A DNA stretch of 64,000 nt from Lentilactobacillus diolivorans DSM 14421 (GTDB taxonomy: Bacteria; Bacillota; Bacilli; Lactobacillales; Lactobacillaceae). The DNA lies in assembly GCF_001434255.1 (NCBI RefSeq), contig NZ_AZEY01000068.1, positions 98,592-162,591 of the forward strand. The letters run 5' to 3'. The notes below the pieces were generated by a model. It was not told the origin of the DNA. It searched no databases and saw only the letters and a list, made by a program, of their open reading frames with translations. This document shows, piece by piece, positions 18,007-27,572 of this stretch (the stretch's first letter is position 1; every line of letters begins with the position of its first letter). A program made the translations under genes and the position numbers.

Positions 18007-18741
18007 CTATTCTTGGCCTGTTGGTCTGATGACAATCTCATTTACCGATGCATCTGCCGGCAAATCAATTGCTGCCATAATTGATGACGCAATCCGATCA
18101 GGAGAAATGGCGGTTTGCTGATAATACTTTTCAAGTGCTGCTTTTGTTGTTGGATCGGTCACATTCTCAACTAATTCAGTTGCAATGGCACCGGGTGAAA
18201 CCACCGTCACGCGAACATTACTTTTGGCTGCCGCTTCCTCTTGTCTTAAAGCCTCACTGATCATTAAAACACCAGCCTTAGTGGCACTATAAACCCCACC
18301 ACCTTGGTGAACCGCATGAGCGGCTACCGATGCCATGTTAATAAACTGACCGGATTTTTGTGCCCGCATACTTGGCAGCGCAGCGTTAATCCCATAAAGA
18401 ATCCCGCGTAAATTAACATCAATCATCCGGTTCCAATCGTCAACTTTACCCTTAATAAATTCTGAATGTGGCATCAGACCAGCATTATTCATCCAAACAT
18501 CAATTTTGCCGAATGAATCAAGTGCCAATTTTGCCAACGCTTTAACACTTGATAGATCGGTGACATCTGTGCTCTTATAAACAGCTGTGCCACCTGCCGC
18601 CTTAATGTCGGTTACAATTTGCTGTAGTTTAGAATCACGCCGAGCCCCTAAAACTAGTTGATGGCCATTCTTTGCTAATAATTTAGCCGTCGTTTCACCA
18701 ATTCCACTTGAAGCACCAGTAATAACAATCACTTTACTCAT
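18007..18741 (-). CDS. Short-chain dehydrogenase/reductase
   Basis: A 244-residue classical SDR. The cofactor motif is GASSGIGETTAK at 8-19, the structural motif NNAG is present in MNNAGLMPHSE, the active site is NMASVAAHAV..YSATKAGV (Ser, Tyr-x-x-x-Lys), and RVTVVSPGAIATEL follows. NADP preference is suggested by GARRDSKL. The ATG directly abuts the merR stop codon (no bases between), indicating translational coupling with the regulator. Confidence 0.93.
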   Translation of the reverse strand: MSKVIVITGASSGIGETTAKLLAKNGHQLVLGARRDSKLQQIVTDIKAAGGTAVYKSTDVTDLSSVKALAKLALDSFGKIDVWMNNAGLMPHSEFIKGKVDDWNRMIDVNLRGILYGINAALPSMRAQKSGQFINMASVAAHAVHQGGGVYSATKAGVLMISEALRQEEAAAKSNVRVTVVSPGAIATELVENVTDPTTKAALEKYYQQTAISPDRIASSIMAAIDLPADASVNEIVIRPTGQE

Positions 18742-19134
18742 CTAATTTTCCTCCTCGTAAGAGAGCTTTTCTTGTTCATATTTCAACGTATGATCTTCAT
18801 AATGATCAATTTTGTAATTCAAATAATTAAGCGTTTGATTAATTGCGGCAACCTTATCAACTAAGTCTTGGCGCTGCTCAATCAATAGCGACTTCCGAAC
18901 ATCAGTATTTAGATGATCATCGCGATACAATTTCACGAATTCGATCAATGCTTCAATAGTCATTCCTGCATGACGCAAAGCTTTAATATAAAAGATCCAG
19001 TTCATGTCATATTTACTATACTCACGATAACCACTCTGGTTTCGCTTGACAGTCGGTAATATGCCAACACGCTCCCAATAACGCAATGTATCTTTGGTCA
19101 CATCAAACTTCTTTGCAACTGTATCAATGTTCAT
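18742..19134 (-). CDS. MerR-family transcriptional regulator
   Basis: A 130-residue regulator with the winged helix MNIDTVAKKFDVTKDTLRYWERVGILPTVKR..GYREYS (1-43), a linker, and a dimerising coiled coil (about 80-125). It has no cysteine at all, so the thiol-sensing mode of AdhR/NmlR relatives is ruled out and the signal must be sensed otherwise. It sits inside an operon of carbonyl reductases. Three promoters nearby carry the MerR hallmark of a dyad in a 19-bp spacer, and this protein is the obvious candidate to bind them. Confidence 0.93.
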   Translation of the reverse strand: MNIDTVAKKFDVTKDTLRYWERVGILPTVKRNQSGYREYSKYDMNWIFYIKALRHAGMTIEALIEFVKLYRDDHLNTDVRKSLLIEQRQDLVDKVAAINQTLNYLNYKIDHYEDHTLKYEQEKLSYEEEN

Positions 19135-19160
19135 GGGGCTAACTTCCTTATGATTTAAAT

Positions 19161-20015
<855 letters not shown>

Positions 20016-20090
20016 TTATTTCTCCCATTCTATTGAATCCCAATTCAAGAGGTTCAACCTGCTTAGTAGTTAATTTATAATTCCAAGGTC

Positions 20091-20121
20091 ATCATAAACC
20101 TTGGTGTGAACTCCAATGCAA
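20091..20121 (-). promoter_or_regulatory. MerR-type promoter/operator A (aldo/keto reductase operon)
   Basis: Minus strand: TTGCAT, 19-bp spacer, TATGAT. The spacer contains the dyad TTGGAGTTCACACCAA. The long spacer and central dyad are typical of MerR-activated promoters. The start codon of the reductase lies 79 bases downstream. Confidence 0.75.
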
Positions 20122-20157
20122 ATCTTTTTCTTAATCAATCTTCATTCAAACACTCAG

Positions 20158-20775
20158 TTACTGATTTAAATGATGGTTCCTCAGGAAATTATCCAAGTCA
20201 TCATCATTGTTATCATAGCGAAAACCACTTGTGATCTTTGCACCATCCGCTTGTGTCAACTTTCTCATCTCAGGCATTGAACGGCTGATCGGATCACTTG
20301 AACTAGTCGTAAACGGCACAATTATCTTATTTGAAAAATTGTATCTATCAAATAAAGAATGAATAATCATTGGCGGTTGATGCCACCACGTTGGAAACCC
20401 AACCAGAATCGTCCGATATCGCTTCAAGTTGGGAATCGTGGTTTTAATAGCAGGATGAATCCCGTTGTCCAACTGATTCTTAGCAACTTTGACTAAATTA
20501 TTATAGTCATCTGGATACTTTTCCTTTGGTTGCAACCGAACAATATCCGCACCGGTTTTAGACTGAATAACCTCCGCAGCTGCCTTGGTTGTTCCTGACG
20601 CCGAAAAGTAAATAATCAATTTTTTATTACCTTGATGTGATTTACCCGTTTCTTGTTTGGTCCTGGATACATCACTTGAGTTCTTTGATGTTGTTGCCGC
20701 GTGTGCGAAGTACAATCCTGTCAGCACACCCGCTGCTGCAATAACCCCAACAATGATTAAACTTATTTTACGCAT
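20158..20775 (-). CDS. Exported flavodoxin-like protein
   Basis: A 205-residue protein with an N-terminal hydrophobic segment (about 4-27, ends FAHAAT) as signal anchor, a polar Ser/Lys linker and a flavodoxin domain from residue 52: LIIYFSASGTTKAAAE is the FMN phosphate loop, then VGFPTWWHQPPMIIHSLF and VPFTTSSSDPISRS. Such proteins carry electrons at the outer membrane face, possibly to reduce quinones or protein thiols. It has its own MerR-type promoter (TTGCGT-N19-TATACT), the best match of the three, so it belongs to the same regulon as the reductase operon. Confidence 0.88.
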   Translation of the reverse strand: MRKISLIIVGVIAAAGVLTGLYFAHAATTSKNSSDVSRTKQETGKSHQGNKKLIIYFSASGTTKAAAEVIQSKTGADIVRLQPKEKYPDDYNNLVKVAKNQLDNGIHPAIKTTIPNLKRYRTILVGFPTWWHQPPMIIHSLFDRYNFSNKIIVPFTTSSSDPISRSMPEMRKLTQADGAKITSGFRYDNNDDDLDNFLRNHHLNQ

Positions 20776-20828
20776 TTGGTCATCTCCTTATCTTTTTGGT
20801 TCAGTTGCTTATCCTTTACGTTGAAAAA

Positions 20829-20859
20829 AGTATAAACCTTGGACTTAACTCCAACGCAA
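20829..20859 (-). promoter_or_regulatory. MerR-type promoter/operator B (flavodoxin gene)
   Basis: Minus strand: TTGCGT, 19-bp spacer, TATACT. The spacer holds the perfect dyad TTGGA-GTTAAG-TCCAA. It is 54 bases before the exported flavodoxin gene. Confidence 0.85.
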
Positions 20860-20963
20860 GAGATTATTCAAAATAAAAAATTATGCAGAGTGAGATAAAT
20901 GGCGGTTGTGCTCTGGAAGGGATTTTACTTCACGTTTTCGCTTGGTAATAATCGTGATTGTAC

Positions 20964-21015
20964 AAAAGGAACGGGACTGGGACAAAATTACTTTTGCACC
21001 AGCCCCGATAATCCT
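20964..21015 (-). terminator. Terminator of the ltrA-like gene
   Basis: The arms GGGACTGG and CCAGCCCC enclose a short AT-rich loop, with T-rich sequence following on the minus strand, 30 bases after the LtrA stop codon. Confidence 0.6.
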
Positions 21016-21041
21016 TTCGCCCTAATTTCTACCAACAACAG

Positions 21042-22187
21042 TTAAGGTTTATTCAATACCTGATTAATTTTCCGACGATACCGAATATTAATGACCAGCA
21101 ATACTAAATTTACCAAGCCTAACATCACTGGTGTCGGCAGGATGATTGTCACAATCAGAATCAAAAACTCAACCGTAAAAAAGCCCAACCCCGCTCGGTG
21201 ATCCGCAACTTTTTGTGCCGTTATCCGTTGAATCACCCACATCATAAAAAGACTGGCAAATAAAACAATAATAAAAGCCACTTTTATTAACCGACTATTC
21301 TCTGCTAAAAGTAGTTGAAGAAATACGGCGTTCAAGATAATCAAGTAAATATCCAACAAAAACAACCAGCGGACCCCCATCACTTGAACAGATGAATGCA
21401 TTTGAATGTGTAGCTCCCCAATTACCTGATAATAAACAGCACCGATCAAATCAGCTAAAACGACTCCCATAATAAAGTCAAATAATCGAAGTGGCACAAT
21501 ATTATTCAACTTGGCATAAAGGCCTGAAATCATTTCACCTAAAGCAATCATAGTCATCAATCCATATCGTTCAATTAAAGAATCTTTCAAAACATAAGGC
21601 ATTTTAATGGTGGTATATTCATGTTTCAAAGCCGAGTTCGCAAAAAAGACAGCACTGTAATTGATTATCAATGCCACAATAATCAAAATATATTGAACGG
21701 GTTCCCTAACCAATGCACTAGTCAATAAGAATATGAACGCGCCCATATACGTTCGAGACCAAATTTTTGAAGCAGGTCCGTGAGCAGCATCAAAATAACT
21801 GATGGCATACCAAACAAAAATGAGCATCAGTTCAATTGGCAGTAAGGCAATAATCAAATACCGAAAGTGGCCTTCAATCGCTTCAGGAATGTAAATCGCG
21901 GCTATTCCCGTTAAAATCATCTGAATATTAATAATCCCAATATTAAGTACTGAATCATTTCCATGATTGTCAAAATAACCAGACGTTTCATGCCAGCTCC
22001 AGAAGAACCAGCCAAAAATAATAAACGAATTAATCAACGACTGGATTGAAAAATGTTCAACCACGCCATCAGTAATTCGGCCAATAACCACAGCAAAGAT
22101 CAAATCATAGAAGAGCTCCAACCAGCTGATCTTTCGATTACGAATGACCTCAGTAATATTTCGTGGCTTTCCAAATATTTGAAACAT
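21042..22187 (-). CDS. ltrA: Low-temperature-requirement A (LtrA) family membrane protein
   Basis: A 381-residue multi-pass protein with about 11 hydrophobic helices. The family hallmark lies near the N-terminus: RKISWLELFYDLIFAVVIGRITDGV, with the SWLELFYDLIFA core shared by LtrA proteins. A conserved 'ERYGLMTMIALGE' also fits. The function is unknown; the Listeria member is needed for growth in the cold. The start MFQIFGKPRN is chosen because AGGGGG stands nine bases before it; an upstream in-frame ATG overlaps that site. Confidence 0.9.
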   Translation of the reverse strand: MFQIFGKPRNITEVIRNRKISWLELFYDLIFAVVIGRITDGVVEHFSIQSLINSFIIFGWFFWSWHETSGYFDNHGNDSVLNIGIINIQMILTGIAAIYIPEAIEGHFRYLIIALLPIELMLIFVWYAISYFDAAHGPASKIWSRTYMGAFIFLLTSALVREPVQYILIIVALIINYSAVFFANSALKHEYTTIKMPYVLKDSLIERYGLMTMIALGEMISGLYAKLNNIVPLRLFDFIMGVVLADLIGAVYYQVIGELHIQMHSSVQVMGVRWLFLLDIYLIILNAVFLQLLLAENSRLIKVAFIIVLFASLFMMWVIQRITAQKVADHRAGLGFFTVEFLILIVTIILPTPVMLGLVNLVLLVINIRYRRKINQVLNKP

Positions 22188-22318
22188 GAATGATATCCCC
22201 CTCATCTTTTACAAGTTATTTCTCTTTCACTATAGCAATGATTCATAACAATTTCGTTGCTGGAACCATTTTATTTAATTCATAACATTTCGACTGACCG
22301 CAATTAACCATTTAATAA

Positions 22319-22387
22319 TAAAAAAAGCCCAGTAACACAAGTATTTCTGTTTGGAGGAATACCATGATCACTGGGTTCGATGAGTAA
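22319..22387 (-). terminator. Terminator-like hairpin with embedded mini-ORF on the other strand
   Basis: GCCCAGT (22327-22333) pairs with ACTGGGT (22370-22376); an inner stem GTATTTC/GGAATAC sits within. Read on the minus strand it ends in a T run, so it works as a terminator for the decayed gene at 22437-22559. Read on the plus strand it holds GGAGG and a seven-codon ORF (MITGFDE), probably by chance. The rest of 22188-22641 has only the gene remnant. Confidence 0.5.
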
Positions 22388-22436
22388 CTAAACAAATTCA
22401 TTTAAATGTTACTAAAAAGCAATTCAACTGCTTAAT

Positions 22437-22559
22437 TTAATCAAAGTTAGATTTTTGCAACCGAGGTTTGAACCAATTTTCTGCCGATACAAAAACTCCT
22501 CTGGCAGAAATATCGCTGTCATCATCAATCAAGGTTTCAGAAGACCGTCGTGACCTAAT
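22437..22559 (-). pseudogene. Remnant of a protein-coding gene, possibly flavodoxin-like
   Basis: A 40-codon open frame without start that reads like protein: SSETLIDDDSDISARGVF and VSAENWFKPRLQKSNFD before a stop. The arrangement 'L(I/V)xD..xI/V....xxNW' resembles the tail of the adjacent flavodoxin (LVVDGNKVDRANSQVSNW). A stop codon interrupts the frame at its 5' end. A terminator-like hairpin follows at the expected place. The family assignment is weak. Confidence 0.3.
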
Positions 22560-22641
22560 TTAATATTTTTAACAAGTTTTTCTTACTCATAACATATTTT
22601 CTTTTAAGATGTTTAAGCGACTTAAGATCGGCGCATCTTGA

Positions 22642-23328
22642 TTAACTGTTTTCGTTAACCTGAGTAACCCAGTTGGATACCTGAGAATTTGCTCGGTCAA
22701 CTTTATTACCATCAACCACTAAAGCACTAGCAAATGTATTTCCTTGATCCCCCTGGTTCCGAATCAATTGTCGTAAACGCTGAACACTGTCACCCTGACC
22801 GTAGCCGCCTTGGGTCATAAATGGTGCAAGCCGTTTATTGATAAACTGGTTACCATAAGTATTGATAAATGACACCATTGGGTGGGACAACGTCATCGCC
22901 CAAACTTGGTAGCCTAAATAAATTGTTTGATATTGACTTAAATCAGGAACCTGCATATTCAATTCTGGATAATCCTGATTGGTCCGCTCAGAGTTAACCC
23001 GTGACAGAGTCTCTTGATAATTACTTGCGTATGGGTCTTTAATAACAATCTCTAAAATATCAGCGTTGGTTTGTTGTTCAATTTTACTGGCCAATAATTC
23101 GGTACTACCAGAACGAGAAAAGTAAATGATTAGTTCTTTGGCCGTTGAGGTAATTTTACGAGTTGGCTGATTCTGACTATTGGTATCTTTTCCATCGGAA
23201 ATGATCCCAGCACCATTTTGCCACTGGGAATCTGTTTTACTGAGTTGCGGGGCAAGGATTAGTTGACCATCGATTTCCCCGCTTGCGTCTCGTTCATTAT
23301 TCTGTGATGCTTGATTTGCTAGTTTCAT
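22642..23328 (-). CDS. Flavodoxin-like protein
   Basis: A 228-residue protein. The first 65 residues are polar (Gln/Asn/Ser-rich) and lack any signal peptide; the flavodoxin domain begins at about 66 with ELIIYFSRSGSTELLASKI, followed by IYLGYQVWAMTLSHPMVSF and LAPFMTQGGYGQGDS. It is likely an FMN-dependent electron carrier or quinone reductase. GGAGG lies ten bases before the ATG. A MerR-type promoter with 19-bp spacer sits 93 bases upstream, putting it in the regulon of the reductase operon. The missing signal sequence, compared with the exported paralogue at 20158-20775, is notable. Confidence 0.85.
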   Translation of the reverse strand: MKLANQASQNNERDASGEIDGQLILAPQLSKTDSQWQNGAGIISDGKDTNSQNQPTRKITSTAKELIIYFSRSGSTELLASKIEQQTNADILEIVIKDPYASNYQETLSRVNSERTNQDYPELNMQVPDLSQYQTIYLGYQVWAMTLSHPMVSFINTYGNQFINKRLAPFMTQGGYGQGDSVQRLRQLIRNQGDQGNTFASALVVDGNKVDRANSQVSNWVTQVNENS

Positions 23329-23420
23329 TGCAAAGCTGCCTCCAATTTCATAATTCGTTTAAAATGACTTACAAATATTCTTATGATACGTATTCCTTTC
23401 TTCCCTCGCACTTCTCATTT

Positions 23421-23451
23421 ACCTTAAACCTTGGAGCTAACTTTAATGCAA
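23421..23451 (-). promoter_or_regulatory. MerR-type promoter/operator C (second flavodoxin gene)
   Basis: Minus strand: TTGCAT, 19-bp spacer, TAAGGT. The dyad is degenerate on one side (TTAAAGTTAGCTCCAA) but the position matches sites A and B. The rest of 23329-23632 holds only this promoter and a terminator. Confidence 0.65.
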
Positions 23452-23507
23452 GCCTGATTTTGAAATTATCGTAATTTGAGGGTTTTTGAAATCTTGGTCA
23501 TAAAAAA

Positions 23508-23552
23508 ATACCTCCAGAGTTAAAGTTTTTTACTTTAACTTTGGAGGTATAC
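23508..23552 (-). terminator. Terminator of the Wadjet-type operon
   Basis: TACCTCCAGAGTTAAAG pairs with CTTTAACTTTGGAGGTA (16 of 17 positions), followed on the minus strand by seven T. It lies 80 bases beyond the jetD stop codon. Confidence 0.88.
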
Positions 23553-23632
23553 CTCATCTGAGCCAACTGCTTTTTCAGGAGATACATAATTGAAAAAATG
23601 ATCAAGTCCCTCACAATAGTGACTATGATCAA

Positions 23633-24445
23633 TTAAGCCTGTCCCAACCATTCAGGAATAAGGGTTTCATACGAATCAATCAATTGTTCCTGTTCGACAA
23701 ACTGTTGGTTAACCATCAATAAATAACTTTCTTCTTTCCAAAATTGATTATGCGGTTCCACACTGACATGGATTCTATCGGAATCATCCACTTTTCCATA
23801 GCCGGCTAGCCACTGAGCCACCTGACTTGGGCTTTGAATGACAGCTAAATTCTGAAAGTCCTCATTTCCAAGATGCGTGGTAAGCTGATCTGCTATCCTA
23901 ATGCCACTCGTATCCAAATCACCAAGATACGCTAATTTAATCTCGCCTGCCAAAGCTTTCATTACCTTTAGATAAGTCGCATTAAAGTCATTTCCCGATT
24001 GTAAAATTAACGGCCACGTTGGATGGCGATGCAGTAACCAGATAAAAACACCATTATTCTCAATAACTACGGCCTTAGCAGTCGCCACTTTCATTTGGAG
24101 GATGTCTTTTATTTGCCAAGGGTTAACAGTCACCGGTTGCGGCCAATCCGTTGCAAAAATATTGGCACAGACAAACTCATGGCCAATGATATTAGCAGGT
24201 AATTCTGAAATTTCATCAGCGTTAAATTCATTGCTCAACACCCAGTCATAATAGGCATAGATTGCCGGATTAATTTTTCGATCATTAAAGGTATGAGCGA
24301 CAAATCCACAATCAACCGCCTGTTGTCCTTTCGGTGGCAATAGATGTTTCTGACTAATTTCATCAAATAATCGGTCCAACTGTTCAGCTTGTTTGGGAGC
24401 CGGCATTCCAGTCATCCGTTCATATTCATCGCTGTAAATACTCAT
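23633..24445 (-). CDS. jetD: Wadjet-type JetD: Toprim-like nuclease subunit
   Basis: A 270-residue protein, last gene of the four-gene operon. The C-terminal half is a Toprim-like domain of the DUF2220/DUF2399 kind: catalytic Glu129 in AVVIENNGVFIWLL, and Asp176/Asp178 in LAYLGDLDTSGIRIA. In characterised Wadjet systems JetD is the metal-dependent nuclease that cuts the circular plasmid once the JetABC motor stalls. At 270 residues it is short for the family, so the N-terminal domain is reduced. It begins 2 bases after the jetC stop codon. Confidence 0.85.
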   Translation of the reverse strand: MSIYSDEYERMTGMPAPKQAEQLDRLFDEISQKHLLPPKGQQAVDCGFVAHTFNDRKINPAIYAYYDWVLSNEFNADEISELPANIIGHEFVCANIFATDWPQPVTVNPWQIKDILQMKVATAKAVVIENNGVFIWLLHRHPTWPLILQSGNDFNATYLKVMKALAGEIKLAYLGDLDTSGIRIADQLTTHLGNEDFQNLAVIQSPSQVAQWLAGYGKVDDSDRIHVSVEPHNQFWKEESYLLMVNQQFVEQEQLIDSYETLIPEWLGQA

Positions 24446-24447
24446 CT

Positions 24448-27400
24448 TTAAGCTCCCCAGGTATAGGCTTGTTTGACCTGATTAACATGAAATTTGCCGT
24501 CATTTCGATTTTGAGGGGCAATGACTTGATAGGTAATGTTATCAACGCCATCAGACAACAATTTACTTTGAGCACCACTAGGCATGGTTGCGATAAAACT
24601 AAACCCGAACTTATTAATGGTCTTAGCAAAAATTCGGGCAGTCTCCGGATCCAGCTTATCAGCAAACTCATCAAACATGACGACGTAGGGGGCATCCGCT
24701 TTCGCTGATCGATTAAGAATCATCTTTGGCACTAATAACAACGGTAATACCATGGCCTGGGCTTTCTCAGCTCCCGACCCGCCAGACCTTACGAATCTGT
24801 CATCAACAATTTCATAATGATCTTCATCACTCTGACGCCGTTTAATCTTCACAACAAATTCAGACCAGTTTCGAGTATCAAGCAGCTCGTCGGTTTTCTG
24901 GACAAACATCGCTTCATCATCAGCCAAGTCTGGATCCGTCGCCAACTTAGCCAACCGACGATCAATTTCCTGATCAAGGGCTGGAAAGGCGTCTAAAGAT
25001 GGATCCAGTGCTTCTTTAATGACCTGACCGTCAACATCTTTAGATGCCACGAGTTCAATCTTAATTTTAATCCCATCACTATCGGCGGTTCCCTCACTCA
25101 GCATCTGGTTAAAATCCTGAACCGAATGATATTGGGCAGTAATCCGCTGAATCACAGCCGTTTTATACGTGTCAACCGCTAAATTTGCGCCACCGTGAAT
25201 TTGTTGCAGCATCTTTTGAACGTTGGTAAGTTCTGTCTTTAAAATGCCAAACGCTTCATCCACATCAAAAGCTACCAAGACAACATCTTCCATCGTCTCG
25301 GTTGTGTGTGGAAACATTTGGTCGGCGATTTGAGAATATCCCAACTCATTAAAAAGGGTATTAACGGCCTGCCTGTCCATCCGATCATCGGTTGAACGAT
25401 TAATCATGTGGCCGATTCTGTCACTCATTTCACCAATTGGATTATTCCTAATCATTGCCTGGTTTTCAATTAAATAAGCCGTCGCTGTCTCAATTCCGGT
25501 CAATTCAGCATCGACAGGTAAATATGGCTGAAGTTGATCCAGTGCTTCAGTCATTCGCTGACCCAGCTGTTGCATTTCCCGTTTCTCATCATCAATTTGT
25601 TGATTAAAACTTTCAATTTTTGCATGAGCACCGGTTAATTGAGCTTGGGAACGGTCAATTTGACGTTTCAGTCCATCGTACTCCCTTTGCTTTTGCTGAA
25701 TCTGATCGTCAATTGTTGGGTCAATTTGTAAAGAGCTTAGCTGTCCTTTAAGGCTTTCAATTTCATGCTGATTATCCTCAAAATTAAACTCTGAATCCAT
25801 TGCTTCTAATAGTGTCTCCAGTTGCTTTTGAAGCGACACCTTTTCATTTTGAATCGTAACATGTCGTTGACCCAACTGATTTAAGTGTTTACCAATCTTT
25901 TCCAAATTAATCGTCTGCTGCTTTAACGTTGGCAGTAATTCGGGCTGACTCAGCATCGCTTTTATTTCAGGATGCTGGGCTAATAAATCAGCTATTTGCT
26001 GTTTTAACATTTTGAATTTATCACTAATTTTACCAGCGCCAGTATCGTGAATTGACCGGTTATCGTTATGCAACTGTTCCTTCATTATGCCAGTCCGAAA
26101 CCCCGTCACATGCCGATCAATACTATCAGACATTTGGTCCTTAGTGTCTGTAAAAACACCCACGGCATCGTTTAAATTGTCACTGTTGCTCACCCATTGT
26201 TGATATTGACTAATCAACTGGCTGGCTTGTTGAAAACGGTGAGTTAATGTTTGCGAGATCTCAGTCGGATCAGGATTTTCAAACACTTCCTGCCACTTTA
26301 GCTGAATGAGGTTGTCCTTAATTTGAACAATCAATGGCGCCAATTGCGATGTTTTAACATCGTTTAATGATGATTCGAGGTCAGCGGCCGCAACCGCATT
26401 TTCCTTCTGTTGCGCTTGAATCTTTTCCTTTTGTGCGGATACTCTTTTATATTGGCGCGCAGTTCGTTCTAAATTTTTAATTTCTCTGGCTAGTTGATCT
26501 CGCTGGGATTGAATCAGCTTTTGACGTTCCCGGTTAACTTTAAGTTCAGTCAGTTTGGCCTCGGTTTCATCCAAACTATTTTTCTGGGTCGTAATTGACT
26601 TTTCAGCAATCACTGCCGTCTGATTCAATGATTCAATATTGACCTGCTGCCGACGAACATTTCCAGATAATGTACTATAAGGATTAATCAATAATTTATT
26701 GAGTTGATTGAAGTTGCCTAAAAAAGTAAGCTGCTTAATTCGGTCAATCCGCTTAAGTGCTTCTTCAATTCTTGCCTGAAGTGATTGCTTATCGTTAACC
26801 TGTCGCTGTAATTGGGCTGCTTTCTGAATGATTTCATCATCAATTTTCTCTTGTGAGTTAACCAAGGCTTGACGAATTGGTTCGAATTTGGCATTACCGG
26901 CCGTCAACATCGGCGAAGCAATCATTCGATCTGCTTGTGCCAATAATCCCAACTCTTGACCACTTGTAAAGCCAAAAATCTGAAATGCCACAAATTCTCG
27001 ATAATCGGTCGCTTTTTCAAAGATATGCAGTTGTTTGCCCAGGGACTGGTTTGCCAATCTAAAACCATCTTTATCCAAAGCGTGACCATCATCGGCCGTA
27101 GTTGTCACCGTTAAATTAGACTTCGAATCCTCATTAGTTGCCACAAACCACCAAGTCCGACTGCGGGGATCCCCATTAGCCCGATAAGCACCAATCCCCA
27201 AAATAACATCACGATACTTTGATGAAAGCTTTTCGTAAGCATAACCAGTTCTGACCTTCATGGCACTACTTCCCCATCCTAATAACATGGCATCAAAGGT
27301 TCGACTGTCTTGAGAACTGTTCCGGGGATTAATACTATTACTGAGTTTACCGGTATCCGTTGTCGGATTAAATGACGGAGTTGCGATTGACCCATCAACC

Positions 27401-27561
27401 AACATTGGAAAGAAACAATTAGCCAACGTGGTCTTTCCCACGCCGTTTTCACCCACCAACGCCAAATTACCATTGTTTGAGACTGGCAAATCAAGTTTGC
27501 GGTACAGATTGAAATTTCGCAAATGAAATGAAACCGGGATTAATTTTTTGCTTTTATTCAT
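24448..27561 (-). CDS. jetC: Wadjet-type JetC: SMC-like ATPase
   Basis: A 1037-residue SMC/Rad50-like protein. Walker A GENGVGKT is at 37-44, long coiled-coil arms flank a central hinge region (about 300-460 and 560-700), the ABC signature SGGSGAEKAQ is at 926-935 and Walker B YVVMFDEFADKLD at 959-971 with Glu965 as catalytic base. In Wadjet/MksB systems this subunit dimerises and extrudes DNA loops. AAAGGAC precedes the ATG. It lies 11 bases after jetB and 2 before jetD. Confidence 0.9.
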   Translation of the reverse strand: MNKSKKLIPVSFHLRNFNLYRKLDLPVSNNGNLALVGENGVGKTTLANCFFPMLVDGSIATPSFNPTTDTGKLSNSINPRNSSQDSRTFDAMLLGWGSSAMKVRTGYAYEKLSSKYRDVILGIGAYRANGDPRSRTWWFVATNEDSKSNLTVTTTADDGHALDKDGFRLANQSLGKQLHIFEKATDYREFVAFQIFGFTSGQELGLLAQADRMIASPMLTAGNAKFEPIRQALVNSQEKIDDEIIQKAAQLQRQVNDKQSLQARIEEALKRIDRIKQLTFLGNFNQLNKLLINPYSTLSGNVRRQQVNIESLNQTAVIAEKSITTQKNSLDETEAKLTELKVNRERQKLIQSQRDQLAREIKNLERTARQYKRVSAQKEKIQAQQKENAVAAADLESSLNDVKTSQLAPLIVQIKDNLIQLKWQEVFENPDPTEISQTLTHRFQQASQLISQYQQWVSNSDNLNDAVGVFTDTKDQMSDSIDRHVTGFRTGIMKEQLHNDNRSIHDTGAGKISDKFKMLKQQIADLLAQHPEIKAMLSQPELLPTLKQQTINLEKIGKHLNQLGQRHVTIQNEKVSLQKQLETLLEAMDSEFNFEDNQHEIESLKGQLSSLQIDPTIDDQIQQKQREYDGLKRQIDRSQAQLTGAHAKIESFNQQIDDEKREMQQLGQRMTEALDQLQPYLPVDAELTGIETATAYLIENQAMIRNNPIGEMSDRIGHMINRSTDDRMDRQAVNTLFNELGYSQIADQMFPHTTETMEDVVLVAFDVDEAFGILKTELTNVQKMLQQIHGGANLAVDTYKTAVIQRITAQYHSVQDFNQMLSEGTADSDGIKIKIELVASKDVDGQVIKEALDPSLDAFPALDQEIDRRLAKLATDPDLADDEAMFVQKTDELLDTRNWSEFVVKIKRRQSDEDHYEIVDDRFVRSGGSGAEKAQAMVLPLLLVPKMILNRSAKADAPYVVMFDEFADKLDPETARIFAKTINKFGFSFIATMPSGAQSKLLSDGVDNITYQVIAPQNRNDGKFHVNQVKQAYTWGA

Positions 27562-27572
27562 AAAAAGTCCTT

